From Spartobacteria bacterium (GTDB taxonomy: Bacteria; Verrucomicrobiota; Verrucomicrobiia; Chthoniobacterales; UBA10450): 52,488 nucleotides of DNA. The DNA is taken from positions 1 to 52,488 of the forward strand of contig PNAA01000019.1 of assembly GCA_003169975.1 (NCBI GenBank), written 5' to 3'. Position numbers and translations under genes: made by a program. This document shows positions 35,325 through 44,068 of this stretch, one piece after another; the first letter of the stretch is position 1, and every line of letters begins with the position of its first letter. Under the pieces are notes generated by a model. That model did no database searches and was not told where the DNA came from. It saw only the letters and a program-made list of their open reading frames with translations.

Positions 35325-36215
35325 CTATTCTTTCACTTCAACGCCTGCTTCTTTTTCAAGCGCCTTGATGAGGGCGCAGGCGTTTTCTTTTCCGAAGCCA
35401 AGGGCAACGGCCGATTCGAGATTTTTTTCGGCAACGCGCAGCGCTGGAATGGGTGAGGACAAACTTGCAGCAAATTTTTCAATAAGGCCCGCGTCCTTGA
35501 GCATGAGCTTGAGTGCGAAGCTGGTAGAAAAATCGCGTTTCAAAATATTCTGACCATTGCTCACAAGCAGCGGTGAGCGGAAGTCGGCGACTTTCACGAC
35601 TTCCATCACGGTCTTCAGATCGAGCCCAGCCTTTTGCGCGAGAACCAGGCCTTCCGCGAGCGCTTCCATTTCCAACGCGACGATGAGGTTTCCCACCAGC
35701 TTCATGGCGGCGGCGTTTCCGTTGTTGCCAAAGTAGTGAACGGTTTGCCCCAAGTGCTCCAAGACCGGTCTCACTTTTTCAAAAATGGTCTTGCTGCCCG
35801 CGACCATAATCCAGAGCTTGGCATCCGCGGATTCTTGTTTGCTGCCGAAGACAGGCGCATCTAAAAAATCGACGCCGCGCTTTGCATAAGCTTCTAGCTC
35901 TCGCAAACTCGTCGCTGGAAGAACCGTGCTCATGTCCATCGCGATCTGGCCCGCTTTGATTCCACTGAGAATTCCTTTTGTGCCAAAGACAACTTCGTCG
36001 ACGGCTTGCTCGTTACTCAAACTATACATGACCAGATCGACATCGCGGACGGCGTCCGCCGGCGTTTCGGCGATATGCGCGCCTTTCCTGGCAAACGGTT
36101 CGCACTTCTCAGCGCTCCGATTCCAGACCGTAAGTTGGTAGTTGGCTTTGAGAAGGTTGGACGCCATCCCGCTGCCCATGGTTCCGAGACCGAGATAAGA
36201 GATTGTCTTTATCAT
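35325..36215 (-). CDS. 3-hydroxyisobutyrate dehydrogenase-like NAD(P) oxidoreductase
   Basis: 296 residues from the Met at 36215 (longer frames run into the neighbour). N-terminal Rossmann site YLGLGTMGSGMASNLLKAN, substrate loop DAPVFGSKQESADAKL, catalytic Lys in AAAMKLVGNLIVA. It belongs to the beta-hydroxyacid dehydrogenase group (3-hydroxyisobutyrate, tartronate semialdehyde, succinic semialdehyde/glyoxylate reductases); the substrate is not predictable. Last gene of a probable four-gene operon, 11 bp after the lactate/malate dehydrogenase. Confidence 0.82.
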   Translation of the reverse strand: MIKTISYLGLGTMGSGMASNLLKANYQLTVWNRSAEKCEPFARKGAHIAETPADAVRDVDLVMYSLSNEQAVDEVVFGTKGILSGIKAGQIAMDMSTVLPATSLRELEAYAKRGVDFLDAPVFGSKQESADAKLWIMVAGSKTIFEKVRPVLEHLGQTVHYFGNNGNAAAMKLVGNLIVALEMEALAEGLVLAQKAGLDLKTVMEVVKVADFRSPLLVSNGQNILKRDFSTSFALKLMLKDAGLIEKFAASLSSPIPALRVAEKNLESAVALGFGKENACALIKALEKEAGVEVKE

Positions 36216-36226
36216 ATCTGAATGTG

Positions 36227-37165
36227 TTATAGTTTTTGTGATATCCGCTGCACCGCTTGGCGAAGGGTCTCGGCGCACTGGCCCAAGGCTCGCCGTTCCT
36301 CGTCGGACATCGCCGGTTCGAGGATGCGGTTGACGCCTTCCCTCCCGACGACGCTCGGCAACGACAGGGTTACCCCGTATCTGGGGTTGTAAACGCCGAT
36401 CGGCAACACCGCCCGCTCGTCGCGCAACACCGCTTCGGCGATCCGCGCGGACACGATCCCGATCCCGAACTGGCTCGCCCCGTTCCCTTCGATGATCGTG
36501 ATGTTGGCGTAGCGGACATCGCGCTCGACGCTTTTGCGGAAGTTGTCGAACGAACTTCCAGCCTGCAAGGCCTCGGCGATCGGCACGCCGCTCACTCTGG
36601 CCGACGACCACAGCATCACTTCCGAAGTGCCGTGCTGACCGACGACTTGGGCCTCGACCGAAGCAGCGCTGACCTCGAGCCGTTCGGCGAGATGAATGCG
36701 AAGCCGAAGGGTGTCGATCAACGTGCCAGTGCTCAGGACGCGATCGTGCCCGGCGATCCGGCGCACCAGGTCCGCGAGCGGATCGGGCGGATCGGTGACC
36801 ACCAGCAGCACCGCGGTCGGTGCCGCCGTGACTATCTTGGGGACGATGTCCTTGAACACGCCGGCATTGGTGTCGAGCAGCTTGAGGCGCCCCTCGCGGT
36901 CGTTGCGATCGGTGGCGCCGCCGCTCTTCTCATTGACCCCGGCAGTAAGCATCACGAGATCGGCACCGGCGAGAACCGAGTAGTCGCCATCGCGTAGCAC
37001 GACCTCGGGACAGAGGGGCGCGCCGTAGCGTAAATCGGTAACCACCGCCCTGGCCCGCGCCCGTGTCCGGTCCACTAATACTACCTCGCGCGCCGAGCCG
37101 CGCACGACCAGCGACAACGCGCAGGCCGCGCCTACTCTTCCGACACCGACAACACCGACTTTCAT
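36227..37165 (-). CDS. ldh: L-lactate/malate dehydrogenase family protein
   Basis: 312 residues. NAD site VGVVGVGRVGAACAL, catalytic His in GQHGTSEVML, substrate Arg in TGTLIDTLRLR, and the mobile loop region NEKSGGATDRNDR. The catalytic His matches the LDH/MDH superfamily; the loop that selects substrate (QKPGETR in classical LDH) is unusual, so lactate is likely but not certain. Two bases separate it from the upstream PPC gene. Interconverts pyruvate and lactate (or oxaloacetate and malate) with NADH. Confidence 0.82.
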   Translation of the reverse strand: MKVGVVGVGRVGAACALSLVVRGSAREVVLVDRTRARARAVVTDLRYGAPLCPEVVLRDGDYSVLAGADLVMLTAGVNEKSGGATDRNDREGRLKLLDTNAGVFKDIVPKIVTAAPTAVLLVVTDPPDPLADLVRRIAGHDRVLSTGTLIDTLRLRIHLAERLEVSAASVEAQVVGQHGTSEVMLWSSARVSGVPIAEALQAGSSFDNFRKSVERDVRYANITIIEGNGASQFGIGIVSARIAEAVLRDERAVLPIGVYNPRYGVTLSLPSVVGREGVNRILEPAMSDEERRALGQCAETLRQAVQRISQKL

Positions 37166-37167
37166 TC

Positions 37168-37779
37168 TTATTTCCCTTCCTTATTCGTCAGGCTTGGATC
37201 AATCAGCGATAATCCAGTTTCTGGATCAAGGCCCTTGCGCATGGCATTCGGTTCGACCGTGACCATGACTTCGAGTGTAGGCCACACGTGTGCTTCGAGG
37301 ACATGTCCTGCTCTGGCGGTTCCGTCAGGAAGGCCGACTACCATATGGGCATGAACAACGGGTTTTCCATTGAACAGTGCGATGTCGCCGATCATCGAAG
37401 CAACCTCGAGCTGACCTTCTACCGGGAGCTTCTTGTACATTTTCCGCTCGGGTGAAAACCAGGCGAGCGTCGCTCCGCGCAAGGCGCCAATCGCAGTGAA
37501 ATGAGCGCTCGTCACATGATATTTCTCGGCAAACTCATTCAAACCTGAAAACGCTTCGTCGCCTTTGCTGAAAATCACCGCATATTCCTTGCGTCCGTGA
37601 TTTTCACTCAAAAGCTGCACCTGCATCCCAGGTGCCTTGCCTCTCTCGATCGGTGTAGAAGTCACATGAGCCGCGCCGTCTTCCTCTGCCGAGACAATTT
37701 GTGCTTGAACTCCAGCCATAAGGATTAGTCCTCCTGCAACGAGCAAAAGAGTTGTGAACAGATAGGTTTTGATCAACAT
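37168..37779 (-). CDS. Exported PPC/DUF296-domain protein
   Basis: 203 residues with an N-terminal hydrophobic segment (TYLFTTLLLVAGGLILMAGVQ) that looks like a signal peptide. The PPC domain follows: a start with EYAVIFSKGDEAF, and the conserved VVHAHMVVGLPDGTARAGHVLEA plus TLEVMVT. PPC domains trimerise; in plants they occur with AT-hooks, while bacterial members are mostly cytoplasmic and of unknown role. The export signal is unusual. Second gene of the operon, between the 71-residue protein and LDH. Confidence 0.75.
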   Translation of the reverse strand: MLIKTYLFTTLLLVAGGLILMAGVQAQIVSAEEDGAAHVTSTPIERGKAPGMQVQLLSENHGRKEYAVIFSKGDEAFSGLNEFAEKYHVTSAHFTAIGALRGATLAWFSPERKMYKKLPVEGQLEVASMIGDIALFNGKPVVHAHMVVGLPDGTARAGHVLEAHVWPTLEVMVTVEPNAMRKGLDPETGLSLIDPSLTNKEGK

Positions 37780-37792
37780 GGTGCGTTAGTCC

Positions 37793-38008
37793 TTATTTGA
37801 ACCGAGCGAGATCGGGCTCGGACATGTGCCGTGAGTTGACCATTAATTGCGAGCTCTGCGTTAGGCCGAGTAGTTCGGCCAGGCGCGACTCGTAGGAATC
37901 GCAGGTTGGGCAATTACCGCTGAGTTCAACCCATTCGGGGTGTTGAACACGCAAGTCTTTGTGGATCTGCTGCTGAAGCTCGGCGTAGGAATGAATTTCG
38001 TTAAGCAT
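37793..38008 (-). CDS. 71-residue CxxC protein, unknown function
   Basis: MLNEIHSYAELQQQIHKDLR... with GNCPTCDSY in the middle, a possible redox or zinc site. No family recognised. It is the first gene of the operon and lies about 35 bp downstream of a copy of the conserved 62-64-bp element; the next start is 13 bp after its stop. Confidence 0.6.
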   Translation of the reverse strand: MLNEIHSYAELQQQIHKDLRVQHPEWVELSGNCPTCDSYESRLAELLGLTQSSQLMVNSRHMSEPDLARFK

Positions 38009-38043
38009 GATCTAACCTATGGTTTGCTATCACTCGCCCGCCA

Positions 38044-38107
38044 CTGCGTGTGCGTGGGATTTTTTGTTGCTACTCGGGAAGTGATCCGTAATCCCCCTTT
38101 TGGGATA
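38044..38107 (-). promoter_or_regulatory. Conserved 62-64-bp element, copy 2 (upstream of the four-gene operon)
   Basis: Minus strand: TATCCCAAAAGGGGGAT hairpin, GATCACTTCCCG, then AAAAAATCCCACGCACACGC. The stem bases differ from the other copies but still pair. About 35 bp before the operon's first start codon. Confidence 0.55.
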
Positions 38108-38187
38108 GAGGCGTCTGGCACAGACGCCCTACAAAAGATCGGTGGTTGTAGGCTGTCTCTGTGAGACGGCACTAAGGTTTCGGCCCT

Positions 38188-38616
38188 TCACGGTTTCTCG
38201 ATTAGCCGTTTGAAATTGTGAAGATACGTATCGACTCGATGTGAAACAGCGCCGCCGAAGCTCGAGGTCAGCTTCAGCGTAATGCAGGTGCTTTGGTCCA
38301 AAAGCGGCGTGAAAGAAACGACTCCCGCGGCGAAATGATCAGGAGCGTGCTGATCGGCAAGAGTGCGCCAGGCGAGTCTTCGTTCCGGAACGCGTAGCAT
38401 CATCTCAAGTGTCGCCTCGTGCTGCTTTCCGTTGAATGCAAGCGACGCGGAGAAATGGTTCTGATCCAATCTCCGCACCTGTTTGATCGCGGTGATGAAT
38501 TTTGGATAATCTTCAAAGGCCAGCCACCGTTGGTAGACGGCGGTTACCGGCGCTTTGACCACGATTGATCCCTTCGCGGCGTCCATCGCCAGCGTCCTGC
38601 TCCCGTTCTTTGCCAT
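38188..38616 (-). CDS. SRPBCC (START/polyketide cyclase-like) protein
   Basis: 142 residues. KGSIVVKAPVTAVYQRWLAFEDYPKFI is the typical beginning of this helix-grip fold, which binds a hydrophobic ligand; later LEMMLRVPERRLAWRT and the final long helix TYLHNFKRLIE fit as well. Ligand unknown. Copy 3 of the conserved element is about 230 bp upstream in the expected orientation. Confidence 0.75.
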   Translation of the reverse strand: MAKNGSRTLAMDAAKGSIVVKAPVTAVYQRWLAFEDYPKFITAIKQVRRLDQNHFSASLAFNGKQHEATLEMMLRVPERRLAWRTLADQHAPDHFAAGVVSFTPLLDQSTCITLKLTSSFGGAVSHRVDTYLHNFKRLIEKP

Positions 38617-38845
38617 CTTTCTTGTTAGGTCCAGGACCGCCCGTATTCATTATTTGAAAACGTGCGGCTCCAGCCATCGGTGAAATTAAAGGTCGACATG
38701 TTGAGCACGAGCAGGGCATCGTGCCTGCGCGAGCGCCGTGGAAGAATCTTGCGCAGCGTGCGCCTGAAATTGTTTTCGGATTGTTTGGTTTTCATTCTGT
38801 TAATTCTTTGCGTAGAATCTTAGACAAAGCCCCGCTTCTCACCAC

Positions 38846-38886
38846 GAAGCAGTGGCGGGATTTTTCAGTGCCTCTTTCGAGGGAGG
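38846..38886 (-). promoter_or_regulatory. Conserved element, copy 3 (shortened)
   Basis: Minus strand: CCTCCCTCGAAAGAGGCACTG directly joined to AAAAATCCCGCCACTGC. The spacer and the ATCACCTCG block of other copies are missing, so it is about 41 bp. Next to it GCTTC-TCACCAC-GAAGC (38834-38850) can form a hairpin. It lies between the divergent SRPBCC and histidine kinase genes. Confidence 0.4.
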
Positions 38887-38968
38887 AAAGAAGAGTGGCG
38901 CGTTGCGCGCTGGATCGTTAAGCTTTAAAGGGCTTGATCGCCCCAGGTAGATTTTTGGAGTCGAGAAA

Positions 38969-40972
38969 ATGTCGAGGTCAGATCCTGGTGCGCGAAGAAT
39001 TGCGCCGGCCGTTTGGCGGTACGGTTTGTCTGTTTTATTGGTCGCGATCTGCACTGCCGTCACGATGCCGCTGCAAGTCTACGGCGTCCGCACTTCTCTC
39101 TTCTTTCCGGCCGTTCTCCTCAGCACGTGGTATGGCGGCACAGGACCTGGGCTGCTGGCGGTCTTGCTATCGACCTTGTCCATCAACTTCTTCTTCACCG
39201 AACCGTTTTTCGAATTTCAATTTAGCGTTCAGGATATCCCTACTACGGTCGCATTTCTTCTCTCAGCGTTGATTATTAGTTCATGGAGCGCCGCCCGCCA
39301 GCGCGCCGAGAATCGCCTGCGCGACAATGAGCAACGCTGGCACGGATTGACCGAAGCGCTGCCGCAACTCGTCTGGGGAGCCACGTCGGATGGCGCGTGT
39401 GACTACTTCAGCCCGCAGTGGACGGACTATACCGGTGTGCCCGAAACCGAACTGCTCGGCTGGCAGTGGATGAAGGTGCTGCATCCCGACGACCGCGAGC
39501 CGACCCGAAAATTCTGGACGGATTCAGTCGCGGGGCGCACGCCCTACGATGTGGAGTACCGCGTCCAACGGAAGGACGGCGTTTATGGTTGGTTCAAGAC
39601 GCGTGGCGTGCCGATCCGGGACGAGGAAGGTAAGATCGAAAAATGGTTTGGGACGTGCACCGACATCACTGACCGCAAACAAGCCGAGGCTTCTCTGCGC
39701 GAGAGCGAATACGAGCTGCGGAAAGCGCGAGATGGGCTGGAACGCAAAGTCAAAGAACGAACGGCCGACCTCAGCCGAAGCGCTGAAGCACTGCGCGCGT
39801 CCGAGCAAGTGGCGCGCGGACAGGTGGAGGCGCTGACCCAGAGTCTGGATGTGCTGGCCACCGCGCCTGATCCAGAAAACTTTATTGGACAAATGCTCAG
39901 CACAATTGCTCGTTTGTTGAACGCGCAAAGCGTCGTTTTGTGGGTATTGGATAAATCCACTGACTCGCTTCTTTTACGCTCAGCATGGGAAGACGAAAAC
40001 TTGCCTGGGCCGGACCCGGAGCATCCGTTCATCAAGGACCCATTGATGTGGAAACAGAACCCGGTCATGCAGGAACTGATTTTCACAGGTGCTCCCGTGG
40101 TTTGCGACGACATCGAGACTGATCCCCGAGTCAGTGGCGATTGGGCCGATTACTTGAAGCGAAAACGGACGAGAAGGTTTCTCGCGGTTCCGATGTTCAT
40201 AGGTGGAGAGGTTAGAGGTTTTGTTGGCATTCGCCATTTCCATGGCGGTTCGTATCGGCCTGAAGAAATCGAATTGACTCAGGCACTCGCTCATCAAGTG
40301 ATGCTCGCCCTTCAACTGAATGAATTTGCAGAGCAAGGCCACCGAGCGGCCGTTTTCGAAGAACGAAATCGAATGGCGCGGGACATCCACGACACCCTCG
40401 CACAAGGTTTTACCGGCGTGATTGTGCAGCTGGAAGCGGCCGAAGACGCGATCTCGTGTGGCCGTCAGAAAGAGGCGGACAAGCATCTGCATCGCGCGGC
40501 GGGTTTGGCTCGCCAAAGCTTAAAGGAGGCGCGTCGGTCTGTGCACGCGCTGCGACCGGACGCTTTGGAGCGGGATAATTTTTGGGAGGCCCTCAAAGGA
40601 ATCATCAAGGGCACCACAGCGGGAACCGCCCTGCACACCACGTGCGAATTGCGCGGCAAACTGCCGGAGCTTCCACCGCTTTGGCAGGAAAACCTTTTGC
40701 ACATTGGGCAGGAAGCTTTGACTAACACGCTGAAGTACGCGCAGGCTCAGAATTTTAGAACGCGTTTAAGCTGCAACGGGAAAGGAATTCGGCTGGAGTT
40801 GCATGATGATGGGGACGGATTTGATCCCAAAGATCGACATGATGGTTTGGGTCTAACCGGAATGCGTGAGCGGGTTAAACAAATGAACGGTGAGCTGCAA
40901 ATCACAAGCGCACCCGGCGAAGGCACCAATGTTGTCGTCGCGGTGTCGGTCAACCAGGAGTCGATGTCATGA
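38969..40972 (+). CDS. Membrane sensor histidine kinase (DUF4118-PAS-GAF-HisKA_3)
   Basis: 667 residues. KdpD-like DUF4118 membrane part (about 10-105, three to four helices), PAS domain (about 115-240, LPQLVWGATSDGACDYFS, ending with a PAC segment FGTCTDITDRKQ), coiled coil, GAF domain (about 290-445), then the NarL-type kinase core: phospho-His in ARDIHDTLAQGF (His about 474) and the ATPase with HDDGDGFDP and GLGLTGMRERV. It phosphorylates the response regulator encoded next, whose start overlaps its stop (ATGA). Signal unknown; PAS and GAF could sense redox or small ligands. Confidence 0.9.
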   Translation: MSRSDPGARRIAPAVWRYGLSVLLVAICTAVTMPLQVYGVRTSLFFPAVLLSTWYGGTGPGLLAVLLSTLSINFFFTEPFFEFQFSVQDIPTTVAFLLSALIISSWSAARQRAENRLRDNEQRWHGLTEALPQLVWGATSDGACDYFSPQWTDYTGVPETELLGWQWMKVLHPDDREPTRKFWTDSVAGRTPYDVEYRVQRKDGVYGWFKTRGVPIRDEEGKIEKWFGTCTDITDRKQAEASLRESEYELRKARDGLERKVKERTADLSRSAEALRASEQVARGQVEALTQSLDVLATAPDPENFIGQMLSTIARLLNAQSVVLWVLDKSTDSLLLRSAWEDENLPGPDPEHPFIKDPLMWKQNPVMQELIFTGAPVVCDDIETDPRVSGDWADYLKRKRTRRFLAVPMFIGGEVRGFVGIRHFHGGSYRPEEIELTQALAHQVMLALQLNEFAEQGHRAAVFEERNRMARDIHDTLAQGFTGVIVQLEAAEDAISCGRQKEADKHLHRAAGLARQSLKEARRSVHALRPDALERDNFWEALKGIIKGTTAGTALHTTCELRGKLPELPPLWQENLLHIGQEALTNTLKYAQAQNFRTRLSCNGKGIRLELHDDGDGFDPKDRHDGLGLTGMRERVKQMNGELQITSAPGEGTNVVVAVSVNQESMS

Positions 40973-41673
40973 AAAACAAGAAACAAAGCGTGAGGAAGCC
41001 TAACAAGGATGTGAAAAAGACCACGCGATCTAGTCCGAAGAGTGTCGCAGCAAAATCGCGCATTCGCGTGCTTATCGTCGACGATCACAGTGTCGTTCGT
41101 GAAGGACTGGTTTCACTGATCAGTCACAAAGCGGACATGACGGTTGTCGGCGAAGCCGGCGATGGACGCGAAGGAGTCGAGCTTTGGAGGCACCATCGGC
41201 CTGACGTAACGCTGCTGGATTTGCGGATGCCAGAGCTCGATGGCGTTGGCGTGATCAAAGAGATTCGCAGCAACAATGAAAAAGCGCGCTTCGTCGTCCT
41301 AACCACCTTTGACGGCGACGAAGATATTTACCGCGCAATCCAGGCCGGCGCGAAAGGTTATCTGCTCAAGGATGTGCCGCGCGAAGCCTTGATGGATTGT
41401 ATCCGCCGCGTGCATGCCGGCGAAACCTGTGTCCCCGTGCACCTCGCTATGAAACTCGCGGACCGCGTCAGCGGCGAGACGCTGAGTGGACGCGAAATCG
41501 ATGTGCTCAAGCTGATGGCTCAAGGCAAAAGCAACAAAGAGATCGGATCGGCCCTATTCATTAGTGAAGGTACCGTGAAGTCGCATGTGAAAGCCATCTT
41601 CGCCAAGATGAATGTAATCAGCCGGACCGAAGCGGTGGCGAACGCTACGCGCCGCGGCCTGATTCAGCTGTAG
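40969..41673 (+). CDS. NarL/FixJ-family response regulator
   Basis: 234 residues. A basic N-terminal extension of about 35 residues (Lys-rich) precedes the receiver domain; acidic pocket in LIVDDHS, phospho-acceptor Asp about 84 in VTLLDLRMPELDG, switch Thr in VVLTTFDGD and Lys in GYLLKDVP. The C-terminal LuxR-type HTH is LSGREIDVLKLMAQGKSNKEI... with EGTVKSHVKAIF. Translationally coupled to the kinase gene. It probably controls genes of this redox region, which is inference. Confidence 0.9.
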   Translation: MKNKKQSVRKPNKDVKKTTRSSPKSVAAKSRIRVLIVDDHSVVREGLVSLISHKADMTVVGEAGDGREGVELWRHHRPDVTLLDLRMPELDGVGVIKEIRSNNEKARFVVLTTFDGDEDIYRAIQAGAKGYLLKDVPREALMDCIRRVHAGETCVPVHLAMKLADRVSGETLSGREIDVLKLMAQGKSNKEIGSALFISEGTVKSHVKAIFAKMNVISRTEAVANATRRGLIQL

Positions 41674-41732
41674 GCGCTTCTTCAGTTCACTTCAGCTAGT
41701 CTAGTTCGCGTATATTCGGTCAGCTCTTTGTA

Positions 41733-41794
41733 TCTCCAAAGAGGGAGCGACCATCACCTCGTAGGTGGTACCACAAAATCCCGCAGACGCGCAA
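41733..41794 (+). promoter_or_regulatory. Conserved 62-64-bp element, copy 4 (upstream of dps)
   Basis: Plus strand: TCTCCAAAGAGGGAG, CCATCACCTCG, then ACAAAATCCCGCAGACGCGC. It ends 64 bp before the dps start codon. Confidence 0.6.
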
Positions 41795-41858
41795 TCGCTG
41801 ACAGTCTCGTGCGATGACATCTTGAGGCACAAATTCAAACCCAACAAAGGAAAATAAT

Positions 41859-42398
41859 ATGCGCAGAAATGGTTCCACAAAAACGGCAGAGCTTCGGCAG
41901 AGACGCGAGGCTCCACTGGCCACACCGACCGATCTCACCCGCTCAGCCACCAAAGACATTGCCGGCGCCATGAACGCCATTCTTGCTGACGTGTTCGCGC
42001 TCTACCTGAAAACCAAAATTTTTCACTGGCACATGAGCGGTCCGCACTTCCGCGATTATCACTTACTTCTCGACGAACAGGGCGATCAGCTTTTCGCCAT
42101 GACGGACCCGATCGCGGAGCGAATCCGAAAGACTGGCGAACTTACGATTAAGTCGATCGGTCATATCTCGCGCCTTCAGCGCTTCCTCGATAACGACGCG
42201 GACTACGTCGATCCGCCAGACATAATTGCCGAGTTGGCCGAGGACAACAAAACGCTGGCCACACGTCTGCGCGAGGCGCACAACGTTTGTGACGAGCATC
42301 GCGATGTTGCCACCGCGAGTTTGATCGAAGTTTGGATCGATGAAACCGAACGCCGCACCTGGTTTTTATCGGAGATAAAACGCGGCAGACAGACCTGA
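41859..42398 (+). CDS. dps: Dps-family ferritin-like DNA-protection protein
   Basis: 179 residues. KIFHWHMSGPHFRDYHLLLDEQ carries the ferroxidase His and acidic ligands of Dps; the four-helix layout and C-terminal DETERRTWFL fit. Dodecameric Dps stores iron, consumes hydrogen peroxide and shields DNA in stress. The Lys/Arg-rich N-terminal tail (MRRNGSTKTAELRQRR) probably binds DNA. AAAGGA lies eight bases before the start. The formaldehyde dehydrogenase follows after 60 bp, probably in the same transcript. Confidence 0.88.
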   Translation: MRRNGSTKTAELRQRREAPLATPTDLTRSATKDIAGAMNAILADVFALYLKTKIFHWHMSGPHFRDYHLLLDEQGDQLFAMTDPIAERIRKTGELTIKSIGHISRLQRFLDNDADYVDPPDIIAELAEDNKTLATRLREAHNVCDEHRDVATASLIEVWIDETERRTWFLSEIKRGRQT

Positions 42399-42458
42399 GC
42401 TGGCATCCTGATTTTGCCAACGAAGGAAAACATCAAACCAAAATAAGGAGAACAAACC

Positions 42459-43667
42459 ATGACAAGCAATCGCGGAGTAGCATATCTGGGCACTGGAAAG
42501 GTCGAGGTCCAAAGTATCGACTTTCCAAAGCTGATTGGCCCTGATGGCAGGACGTGCCAGCACGGCGTCATCCTGAAAATCGTTTCTACGAATATCTGCG
42601 GGAGTGATCAGCATATGGTCAGAGGCCGCACGACGGCGCCGGTGGGAATGATCCTTGGTCATGAGATTACCGGGGAAGTGATCGAGGCCGGCCGGGATGT
42701 GGAGTTCATCAAGGTCGGAGATTTAGTTTCCGTGCCTTTCAACGTGGCGTGCGGCCGCTGCCGCACCTGCAAGGAACAAAAGACCGGCATCTGTCTGAGC
42801 GTCAATCCGGGTCGCGCCGGTGGAGCTTATGGCTACGTGGACATGGGCGGCTGGGTCGGCGGCCAGGCAGAATACGTGATGGTGCCGTACGCTGATTTTA
42901 ACCTCCTCAAGTTTCCCGACAAGGCACGGGCGATGGAAAAGATCCGCGACCTGACCTGTCTGACGGACATCCTTCCAACCGGATATCACGGTGCCGTCAC
43001 GGCGGGTGTGGGTCCCGGCTCAACGGTCTACGTCGCGGGTGCAGGGCCAGTCGGTCTTGCCGCCGCCGCTGCAGCGCAACTGCTTGGCGCAGCGGTCGTG
43101 ATCGTGGCCGACATGAACGAAGCGCGACTCGCGCACGCGCGTTCGTTTGGTTGTGAAACGGTCAACCTCAAAGAAAGCGGCGCGCTCGCGGAAAAAATCG
43201 AACAGATTCTCGGCGTACCTGAAGTGGATAGTGCGATTGACTGCGTGGGCTTTGAGGCGAAGGGACACGGCGAGGGCGTTCACACCGAAGCGCCCGCAAT
43301 CGTGCTCAATTCTGCGATGGAGATTACACGCGCCGGTGGAGCGATCGGCATTCCAGGTCTCTATGTCACCAAGGATCCGGGCGCAAAAGATGAGGCGGCC
43401 AGAAGAGGAGCGATCTCCATCCGTTTTGGTCTCGGTTGGGCGAAGAGTCATTCATTCTTCACGGGCCAGACTCCCGTCATGAAGTATAACCGGCAACTGA
43501 TGATGGCGATCCTGCACGACAAGATCCAGATAGCCAAAGCGGTCAACGTCACTGTCATTACGCTGGATGATGCGCCGAGGGGCTATGCTGAATTCGATCA
43601 GGGAGTGCCGAAGAAGTTTGTCATCGATCCACACGGCAGCTTAACGAAAGCTGTCCGCCAAAGCTGA
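42459..43667 (+). CDS. fdhA: Glutathione-independent formaldehyde dehydrogenase (zinc MDR)
   Basis: 402 residues. NICGSDQHMVRGRT and GHEITGEV hold the catalytic zinc ligands, CGRCRTCKEQKTGIC the structural zinc, VAGAGPVGLAAAAAA the NAD site. The long insert with VNPGRAGGAYGYVDMGGWVGGQAEY is characteristic of the Pseudomonas formaldehyde dehydrogenase/dismutase group, which keeps NAD bound and oxidises formaldehyde without a thiol cofactor. AAGGAG lies eight to nine bases upstream of the start. Fits an aldehyde- and oxidative-stress neighbourhood with Dps. Confidence 0.88.
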   Translation: MTSNRGVAYLGTGKVEVQSIDFPKLIGPDGRTCQHGVILKIVSTNICGSDQHMVRGRTTAPVGMILGHEITGEVIEAGRDVEFIKVGDLVSVPFNVACGRCRTCKEQKTGICLSVNPGRAGGAYGYVDMGGWVGGQAEYVMVPYADFNLLKFPDKARAMEKIRDLTCLTDILPTGYHGAVTAGVGPGSTVYVAGAGPVGLAAAAAAQLLGAAVVIVADMNEARLAHARSFGCETVNLKESGALAEKIEQILGVPEVDSAIDCVGFEAKGHGEGVHTEAPAIVLNSAMEITRAGGAIGIPGLYVTKDPGAKDEAARRGAISIRFGLGWAKSHSFFTGQTPVMKYNRQLMMAILHDKIQIAKAVNVTVITLDDAPRGYAEFDQGVPKKFVIDPHGSLTKAVRQS

Positions 43668-44068
43668 CAATAGCGATAGAATCATTGCATCGGCGCCAAC
43701 GACGCCGAGACCTACTTTGGTTTAAAGACGGCAGATCCACCGGCTATGATGCCTACGGGCGTCGGCCCGGCGACCGAGACTACAGACGAGAAGAATCCAA
43801 CGGCCCAGACGAATTCTTCACGTTTCACAAATTTCGTGGAGAGTTTGCGCGCCTCTTCGGCCCGCGACGCCGCGGCCGTTCATTCGAGATCAGTGGTCTA
43901 GGACCCGAAACTGACAGCGACTACCTGCATCAAGCGAACTTGCGCTTTGGCAGACGGCGTTAAGCATAGATGGGGTAAACATCGGAAGCGCCGAGACTGA
44001 CTACGTATTAAATGGCTGGCCATTGCTAGTCACCGAGAGCGACCTTCCCAGTAGATCATTTGATCCGG
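43668..44068. other. 400-bp gap without a confident gene
   Basis: A weak Arg-rich frame (43685-43963) covers most of it, but has no ribosome site or family resemblance. CAATGGCCAGCCATT-like partial symmetry near 44013-44026 (GGCTGGCC) is short. Nothing else seen. Confidence 0.45.

Noticed and set aside
34990-35553. Extension of the FUSC-like frame to 35553
   Set aside because: After the frameshift the sequence becomes Arg/Ser-rich nonsense; the homologous protein continues in another frame and stops at 35249.
43685-43963. 92-residue Arg-rich open frame
   Set aside because: No ribosome site, no family resemblance, and composition expected from GC-rich noncoding DNA.
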